From an uncultured Alistipes sp. (GTDB lineage Bacteria > Bacteroidota > Bacteroidia > Bacteroidales > Rikenellaceae): a stretch of 28,060 bases of DNA. Position 1 is the stretch's first letter; each line of letters begins with the position of its first letter. Shown in pieces: positions 23,093 to 28,060 of this stretch. Location of the stretch: the NCBI GenBank assembly GCA_900542505.1, contig UQNV01000029.1:1-28060 (forward strand). The letters are read 5' to 3'. Below the pieces are notes generated by a model, which had not been told where the DNA came from, searched no databases, and saw nothing but the letters and a program-made list of their open reading frames with translations. Made by a program: the position numbers and the translations under genes.

Positions 23093-23977
23093 TCACTTTC
23101 CGGCCTCCGCCTCCGTCTCGGGGACCTGCACCTCCTGCTCGGCCACCGCCCGGTCGTAGAGCTCCTCCTCGTGGCGGCGGATGATTTCGCCCTGGCGCTG
23201 GTTGAAGAGGATGCGGCGGATGGTCCCGCGGACCTGCTCGAGCGGCGCGGTCTCACCCGCACGGCAGACCCCTTCGAGCTGGAAGTAGTAGCGCGACGCG
23301 CGGTCGTGCATCTCCTGCACGCCGGTCGAGGCAAGCAGCGCATCGTAGTTCTGCGTACGCAGCGTCGGCAGGTGGCTCAGGAACTCCTGGAAATCGACCC
23401 ACTTGCCTGCAAAGTCGGTCACCTCGAATTCGTTCTTGGCGCAGATGTCGCGGAAATCCTGCTGCTGGGCCGGGCCGGTCGACGACATGAGGCTCCGCAG
23501 CTTCTGCGACTGGCGGTATCCGACCGGGAAGCGGACGATGCGGCCCCGCACCAGCGTCCGGTCGAGGCGGTAGTCGCTCTTGTGGGCGTTGTAGTAGGCG
23601 GCAATCTCCCCGGCCGTGAAGGCCGTATCGAGGTTGCGGTCGACGTAGTGCTGCTCGAGCTTGCGGATGAGCAGCGCCTGACGGTAGGCCTCCACCTGCT
23701 TTTCGATACCGGCCACCGAATCGGAGAAGAGCACCCCGGCCTCGTCGAGCTTGAGCTGCTTCTTCACCCAGCGGTCGATGAAAAGTTTCATGAAGGCCAC
23801 GCTGTCCTTGCCCGAGACGCCCCGGGGAAGGTTCGCGACGGCTTCGCGCATGCGCAGTTCGTGCTCGCCGGCACGGGCAAGCACGGCATCGCGGTTGAAG
23901 ACGCCGGGGGTCTCCTGGCATCCCGCGACGGAAACGAGCAACGCCAGAAGCGCTGTTTTGAGCGAGAAACGTTTCAT
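23093..23977 (-). CDS. SurA_N/PpiC-type lipoprotein without a clear PPIase domain
   Basis: A 294-residue lipoprotein. The signal MKRFSLKTALLALLVSVAGC carries a lipobox VAGC with the lipidated Cys at 20. The following region (DAVLARAGEHELRMREAV, then DRWVKKQLKLDEA and ALLIRKLEQHYVDRNLDTAFTAGEIAAYYNAH) matches the SurA N-terminal/trigger-factor C-type chaperone helices. The parvulin core motif seen twice in the next gene (RHIL and GG) is not recognisable here. It is probably a membrane-anchored folding helper for outer-membrane proteins. First in the operon; the gap to surA is 118 bp. The C-terminus is Glu/Pro/Ala-rich. Confidence 0.85.
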   Translation of the reverse strand: MKRFSLKTALLALLVSVAGCQETPGVFNRDAVLARAGEHELRMREAVANLPRGVSGKDSVAFMKLFIDRWVKKQLKLDEAGVLFSDSVAGIEKQVEAYRQALLIRKLEQHYVDRNLDTAFTAGEIAAYYNAHKSDYRLDRTLVRGRIVRFPVGYRQSQKLRSLMSSTGPAQQQDFRDICAKNEFEVTDFAGKWVDFQEFLSHLPTLRTQNYDALLASTGVQEMHDRASRYYFQLEGVCRAGETAPLEQVRGTIRRILFNQRQGEIIRRHEEELYDRAVAEQEVQVPETEAEAGK

Positions 23978-23985
23978 CGAGAAGG

Positions 23986-23993
23986 CAAAGATA
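23986..23993 (-). promoter_or_regulatory. -7 box of the envelope-biogenesis operon
   Basis: Minus-strand TATCTTTG is an exact TAnnTTTG match followed by C. Only 8 nt separate it from the ATG at 23977, implying a 5' leader of a few nt at most. The -33 region is weak. Confidence 0.65.
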
Positions 23994-24033
23994 CGGTTTT
24001 TACCCGTAACTAACGCACCGGCCGTGCAGATTA

Positions 24034-24993
24034 TTACGCCGCGCGGCTATTTTTCTCCTCGCGCGAAAGCATGGCGAGGGCACGCCAGACCATGTAGCCC
24101 GAAACGAGGAAAACGAGCAGCGAGAGGATGTACACCAGCGTATAGACCGTCCGGTTGCCAATCATTTCGGTCAGCATCATGTTTTCGCGGCCGAGGGCGA
24201 GCAGCAGGTAGGCCACGCCGTTGTTGAAGGCGTGGAGAATGATGGCGGGCCAGAGCGATGCCGTGCGGATGTAGACGAACCCGAGGATGAGTCCCATCAC
24301 CACGGCATTGACCATCACCGCCGGGTAGAGATGCACCACGCCGAAGACGACCGACGAGATGAGCCATGCGGCCACCACGCCGTAGCGCGCACGGGCCGAT
24401 TCGAGCAGCACGCCGCGGAAAATCACCTCCTCGAAGAGCGGGGCCATCACCACCAGCGTCAGCAGCGACCACACGCCGCGGCCATAGACGTTGGGCACCT
24501 GCGGCAGCAGCTTCATGAGGGGTTCGATGACCAGCGAGGTGGCGAAGACGAAGAGCACGCCCCAGAGCAGCAGCACCGGGTCGAGCCCCCGCAGCGAGAA
24601 GCGCGCCACGATGCGCGGGCCGCCACGGCGGGCCCGGTAGATGAGGAAGGCGACCAGCGTGAAGGCCATCGCCACGAAGTAGGTCAGCGCATTGAAGTGC
24701 GAGACGGCAATCTGCTCGCCGACACGCACCGCCTCGTCGGGCGAGTCGAGCAGCGAGGTGTCGGGCATCGGCACGCCCGTCAGGAACGCCACCCCGAGCG
24801 CCACGGCCTGGGCGATGAAGAAGATGCCGAAGAAGACCAGCAGGTCGACCACCGTGGGGAAGGTCGAACTTCGCTTCGGAGCCGGAGCCCCTCCCGGAGC
24901 CTCTCCCGGGGTCGACGGGGCGGAGAGGGGTTGCGTCGTCGTTTGCGGCTCCTGCCGCTGTTGGGCGGGAGCGCCGTGCTCGGTTTTTGCCAT
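24034..24993 (-). CDS. CPBP-family intramembrane metalloprotease
   Basis: A 319-residue membrane protein. The first 45 residues are a Gln/Ala/Pro/Gly-rich, probably disordered tail. Multiple hydrophobic helices follow. The CPBP (Abi/Rce1) active-site motifs are all present: EEVIFRG (E188, E189, R193), FGVVH (H221) and HAFNN (H254, N257/N258). Rce1 uses these residues to cleave CAAX proteins; bacterial members cleave or handle unknown substrates and some confer bacteriocin immunity. The ATG at 24993 is chosen because codons beyond it run over the promoter and translate low-complexity intergenic sequence. Monocistronic, divergent from parA. Confidence 0.9.
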   Translation of the reverse strand: MAKTEHGAPAQQRQEPQTTTQPLSAPSTPGEAPGGAPAPKRSSTFPTVVDLLVFFGIFFIAQAVALGVAFLTGVPMPDTSLLDSPDEAVRVGEQIAVSHFNALTYFVAMAFTLVAFLIYRARRGGPRIVARFSLRGLDPVLLLWGVLFVFATSLVIEPLMKLLPQVPNVYGRGVWSLLTLVVMAPLFEEVIFRGVLLESARARYGVVAAWLISSVVFGVVHLYPAVMVNAVVMGLILGFVYIRTASLWPAIILHAFNNGVAYLLLALGRENMMLTEMIGNRTVYTLVYILSLLVFLVSGYMVWRALAMLSREEKNSRAA

Positions 24994-25010
24994 AGTCGGA
25001 AATTTTCGGG

Positions 25011-25042
25011 TAAAGATAGTGCAAGTCGCGGGCAAAAGCAAA
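25011..25042 (-). promoter_or_regulatory. Promoter of the CPBP protease gene
   Basis: Minus-strand TATCTTTA (25018-25011) matches TAnnTTTG at 7 of 8 positions. TTTG (25042-25039) lies 20 nt upstream as the -33 box. The leader would be about 12 nt. Confidence 0.65.
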
Positions 25043-25230
25043 CGTTTCACCCAATTTGCAGGGGCGCCTGTCGGGCGACGGATGCAAGCCGGGACCCGTC
25101 CCGCCCGGAGGCGGGCTCCGGCGGCCGGAGCGGCGGGTCGCACCGGGCTTGCAGGCCGGAAAGCGGGGCGGAACAGAGGCCTGAGCATGGACCGGAACGC
25201 GGGCCGGGGCTCTCCTCGGAAAGGGTCGGA

Positions 25231-25312
25231 AAAAGTCCCGACAAGGGCCCCCAAAAGCCCCCGCTGGCAGGCTCCACAAAAGTCCCGGATGGAGGGTCCG
25301 GGAAAAGTCCCG
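25231..25312 (+). repeat. Short repeats and hairpins in the parA upstream region
   Basis: AAAAGTCCCG occurs three times in direct orientation (25231, 25278, 25303), with small GC hairpins between them (CCCGGA/TCCGGG around 25284-25301). The whole CPBP-parA gap (24994-25465) has no gene; apart from the two promoters this repeat patch is its only visible feature. Confidence 0.5.
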
Positions 25313-25432
25313 GCCGAGGGGTGGCGCGGAGGGTTGCCCGGCCGCCCGGAACTTGCGGATGATTTTCAGCGCATTCGGTCGGGGATGCGACTCATTTTTG
25401 CGGCCCGATGATGGATTTCCGCGGAAAATCAC

Positions 25433-25440
25433 TAAATTTG
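25433..25440 (+). promoter_or_regulatory. -7 box of the parAB operon
   Basis: TAAATTTG is an exact TAnnTTTG match followed by C, 25 bp before the parA ATG. No good -33 box; GATTTCC about 14-20 nt upstream is the nearest candidate. Confidence 0.65.
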
Positions 25441-25465
25441 CCCGATTGTAATTGTGAACGGAAAC

Positions 25466-26272
25466 ATGGCAAAGGTTATCGCTTTGGCGAATCAGAAAGG
25501 CGGCGTGGGCAAGACGACCACGGCCATCAACCTCGCGGCCTCGCTGGCCCTGCTGGGCAAAAACGTCCTGCTGCTGGATGCCGACCCGCAGGCGAACGCC
25601 ACCTCGGGACTGGGCTTCGACATCGACCTCGAGGGCATCTACGAATGCATCACGGGCGCACGCAAGGCCTCGGAGGTCATTCTCCAGAGCCCCGACGTGA
25701 AGCGCCTCTGGCTGCTCCCCTCGTCGATTGACCTGGTGGCGGCCGACACCGAACTCCCCAAGATGGAGAACGCCCACCACGTGATGAAACGGGTGGTCGA
25801 CGAGGTGCGCGACCGCTTCGACTACATCTTCATCGACTGCTCGCCCTCGCTGGGCTACACGACGGTCAACATCCTGACGGCCGCCGACTCGGTGCTCATC
25901 CCCGTGCAGTGCGAGTACCTCGCGCTCGAGGGGCTCTCGAAGCTGCTCAACACGCTCAAGAAGGTGAAGAGCGGACTCAACCCCGGGCTTGAAATCGAGG
26001 GCTTCCTGCTGACGATGTACATGCGCAACCGACTGAACAACCAGGTGGTGAACGAGGTGCGCCAGCACTTCGGCGAACTGGCCTACGACACAATAATCCA
26101 GCGCAATATCCGTTTGGGAGAGGCCCCCTCGCACGGCAAGCCCGTCATGCTCTACGACGCCAGCGCCACGGGGTCGGAGAACTATCTGGCGCTGGCCCGC
26201 GAGTTCCTCCGCCGCAACCGGCCGGCCGGAACGGCCGCCGATGCCGAAACGGAGACCGCTGCCGGGCAGTAA
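25466..26272 (+). CDS. parA: Chromosome-partitioning ATPase ParA/Soj
   Basis: A 268-residue Walker-type ATPase that binds DNA non-specifically in its ATP dimer and, with ParB, positions replication origins. The deviant Walker A KGGVGKTT (residues 11-18) with its signature lysine, and [16 protein letters not shown], are canonical; [17 protein letters not shown] is the Walker B region. There is no N-terminal helix-turn-helix, so this is the short, chromosomal (type Ib/Soj) form rather than the plasmid P1 type. GTG at 25454 is an alternative start, but the ATG at 25466 begins the conserved sequence. parB follows 90 bp later. Confidence 0.96.
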   Translation: MAKVIALANQKGGVGKTTTAINLAASLALLGKNVLLLDADPQANATSGLGFDIDLEGIYECITGARKASEVILQSPDVKRLWLLPSSIDLVAADTELPKMENAHHVMKRVVDEVRDRFDYIFIDCSPSLGYTTVNILTAADSVLIPVQCEYLALEGLSKLLNTLKKVKSGLNPGLEIEGFLLTMYMRNRLNNQVVNEVRQHFGELAYDTIIQRNIRLGEAPSHGKPVMLYDASATGSENYLALAREFLRRNRPAGTAADAETETAAGQ

Positions 26273-26362
26273 GGGGCGGCGCCCGGATTCCGCCGGGCAA
26301 TGCTCCGCGGGAAGCTCCGCAGAGGCGGATGCCGAAACGAACACAGAGAAAACAGACCATAC

Positions 26363-27238
26363 ATGAAACCACAGAAGGGATTAGGACGCGGGCTCGACGC
26401 CATCTTCGGCGCCGAAAAGCTCGATGTCAAACTCAAGCCGATGACCGAGATGGCCGAAATCGCCGTCGCGGACATCATCCCCAACCCCACACAGCCCCGT
26501 ACGCAGTTCGACGAGGAGGCGCTCGACGAGCTGGCCGATTCCATCCGCCAGCTGGGCGTCATCCAGCCCGTGACGGTCAAGCGTACCGAAGGCGGCAAAT
26601 ACATCCTCATCAGCGGCGAACGCCGCTGGCGGGCGGCCCAGCGTGCCGACATCGCCACCCTGCCGGCCTACATCCGCGAGGTGGACGACGAAAACCTCCA
26701 CGCCATGGCCCTGGTGGAGAACATCCAGCGGCAGGACCTCAACGCCATCGAAATTGCGCTGGGCATGCAGCGCCTCATCGACGAGTGCCACCTCACGCAG
26801 GACGCTCTCTCGGAGAAGGTGGGCAAGAAGCGCTCCTCGGTGTCGAACTACCTGCGTCTGCTCAAGCTCCCCGACGAGGTGCAGCTCGCACTCAAGGAGG
26901 GACTCATCTCGATGGGCCACGCCAAGGCCATCGCCGGCGCCCCGGCCGACGAACAGCTGCGCGTGCTGAAGCGCTGCGTCAAGAAGGGGCTCTCGGTCCG
27001 TCAGGTCGAGGAGCTCGTACGCACGCTCTGCGACCAGGCGGCACGCACCGCGGAACCCGCGGCCGAAGAGGAGGAGTATCCCGAAAGCTATTCGCGGCTG
27101 GTCGAACAGCTCGAAAAGCTCTTCTCGCAGGACATCAGCATCAAACGCTCGAAAAACGGCGGCGGCAAAATCGTCATCGGCTTTGCCGACGACCGCGACA
27201 TCGAAAACTTCCTCGAACGCTTCGGCAAACGCTCCTGA
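26363..27238 (+). CDS. parB: Chromosome-partitioning protein ParB/Spo0J
   Basis: A 291-residue CTP-dependent parS-binding clamp. The N-terminal MKPQKGLGRGLDAIFG is the usual ParA-stimulating tail. The CTPase/ParB-N domain has NPTQPRTQFD, GERRWRAAQ (85-93) and ENIQRQDLN. The helix-turn-helix lies at about 143-166 (LTQDALSEKVGKKRSSVSNY). The C-terminal dimerisation region (about 240-291) includes the KNGGGKIVIGF strand and ENFLERF. The ATG at 26363 is chosen over one at 26300 because the conserved tail starts there. It is cotranscribed with parA and followed 5 bp later by the DUF5683 gene. No complete parS palindrome was seen in the window. Confidence 0.96.
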   Translation: MKPQKGLGRGLDAIFGAEKLDVKLKPMTEMAEIAVADIIPNPTQPRTQFDEEALDELADSIRQLGVIQPVTVKRTEGGKYILISGERRWRAAQRADIATLPAYIREVDDENLHAMALVENIQRQDLNAIEIALGMQRLIDECHLTQDALSEKVGKKRSSVSNYLRLLKLPDEVQLALKEGLISMGHAKAIAGAPADEQLRVLKRCVKKGLSVRQVEELVRTLCDQAARTAEPAAEEEEYPESYSRLVEQLEKLFSQDISIKRSKNGGGKIVIGFADDRDIENFLERFGKRS

Positions 27239-27243
27239 CCCCT

Positions 27244-28013
27244 ATGGCGGCACTCCGGCTCAAGACAGCGCTGCTGGCGCTTTTCGCACTCCTGCTCGGC
27301 TCGACGGCCGCGGCACAGTCCCCGTTGCAGAGCAAGCGCGGCCCCCGCACCATCGTGCGCGGCGGCATGTTCCAGCGCGCCGACTCGCTCCAGCTGCGCG
27401 CCGATTCGCTGGCCCGCGAGGCCATGGCCCGGCAAATCGACTCGATTCTGGCCGCCGAATTCACCGCCGACTCGCTTGCCCTCACGGCGCTCCGCACCGA
27501 CGACATCGCACGCACCGACTCGCTGCTGCGCGACTCGCTCTCCGGCCGCCGCTCGGTGCTGGCCGCCGACTCGACCCGCCACAAGGGCTGGTTCATGAGC
27601 GACTCGATGTCGCTGTCGAAGGTCTGCTGGCTCTCGACCGTGCTGCCCGGCTACGGCCAGGTCTACAACAAGCAGTACTGGAAGCTGCCCATACTTTACG
27701 GTCTGGTGGGCGGAGGCCTGGCACTCTACATCAACGAGAACCGCACCTACAAGCCCCTGCGCCGCAAGTTCGACGCCATCACCGACGTGAGCATGGTCCG
27801 CACGCCCGAGCTCAACGCCCTGCAGCAGAAGATGATTCGGAGCAACACCCGCCGGCAGCTCTACCTCGGGGTGACGATTGCCTCCTATATCTACTTCATC
27901 GGCGACGCGGCGGTCAACTACTCGACCAACGAGGTATCCAACGTCAAGAAGGCGACCACGCTGGCCTGCATCTGCCCCGGCGCCGGCCAAATCTACAACA
28001 AGAGCTACTGGAA
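27244..28013 (+). CDS. DUF5683-type envelope protein, 3' end missing
   Basis: At least 256 residues; the frame runs into adapter sequence at 28014, so the C-terminus is absent for technical reasons. A signal peptide (MAALRLKTALLALFALLLG, then STAAAQ) is followed by an Asp-Ser-Leu-rich segment (about 48-115) and then the conserved part: STVLPGYGQVYNKQYWKLPI (about 131-150), a hydrophobic segment, and a second copy of the motif, PGAGQIYNKSYW (about 244-255). This duplicated P-G-x-G-Q-x-Y-N-K-x-Y-W signature is that of DUF5683, found in Bacteroidota after parB. Function unknown; probably a periplasmic or membrane protein. The start lies 5 bp after the parB stop. Confidence 0.88.
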
Positions 28014-28060
28014 CTGTCTCTTATACACATCTCCGAGCCCACGAGACATCTCAGGATCTC
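28014..28060 (+). other. Nextera adapter plus i7 index at the contig end
   Basis: Reverse-complement mosaic end (28014-28032), the CCGAGCCCACGAGAC extension (28033-28047), ATCTCAGG (28048-28055, a Nextera i7 index, N715 as I recall the list) and ATCTC, the start of the P7 sequence. Not genomic. Confidence 0.98.

Noticed and set aside
1..28060. Perfect terminal inverted repeats at the two ends, as in a transposon or linear element
   Set aside because: They are Nextera adapter and index sequences.

Overview
The window reads as a piece of a high-GC Bacteroidota chromosome, most likely Alistipes or a close relative. The support is the promoter style (TAnnTTTG -7 boxes, several with a TTTG-like -33 box, near many genes), Bacteroidota-type families (OstA-like protein, SurA pair, parA-parB-DUF5683 order) and a GC-rich codon bias. 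Genus assignment is inference. Both ends carry untrimmed Nextera library adapter (1-40 and 28014-28060), so the biological sequence is about 41-28013 and the last gene is cut by the library, not by evolution.

Layout. 61-711: rpsT with its terminator and an upstream tRNA-Glu(TTC), on the minus strand. 803-3719: a three-gene minus-strand ABC importer (binding lipoprotein, FecCD permease, ATPase) for an iron chelate, haem or corrinoid. 3777-3963: tRNA-Pro(GGG) with its own promoter and terminator. 3964-6100: a lower-GC accessory patch. It contains a gene-free stretch with short direct repeats, a strong promoter, an elaborately foldable RNA of roughly 260 nt, and three overlapping small genes (PH-like protein, two-TM protein, two-TM protein with a SHOCT tail) closed by a strong terminator.

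6104-11234: a catabolic operon of iorA, iorB, a class I/II aminotransferase and an acetyl-CoA hydrolase/transferase-family enzyme. Together these can take aromatic amino acids through aryl-pyruvates and aryl-acetyl-CoAs to aryl-acetates. IorA ends before the C-terminal ferredoxin domain found in archaeal homologues. 11469-12530: a HAD phosphatase, then a terminator running into a 43-bp tandem repeat array. 12576-14546: a NapH/CcoG-like membrane ferredoxin protein with a C-terminal half that looks like three HMA-fold modules without metal-binding CxxC. 14870-16531: a YidE/AspT-type transporter, divergent from the previous gene. 16666-18706: MscS-type channel and Nudix hydrolase, with a nine-copy 7-bp repeat upstream of the latter.

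18993-23977: an outer-membrane biogenesis operon (SurA_N-type lipoprotein, SurA with two parvulin domains, OstA-like protein with a long Asp-Ser-Leu-rich linker). 24034-24993: a CPBP membrane protease. 25466-28013: parA, parB and a truncated DUF5683 envelope protein.

The strongest candidate for something undescribed is the structured RNA at 4364-4625 together with the coupled three-gene membrane module it precedes. The HMA-repeat ferredoxin protein, the aryl-acetate operon and the repeat arrays are secondary.
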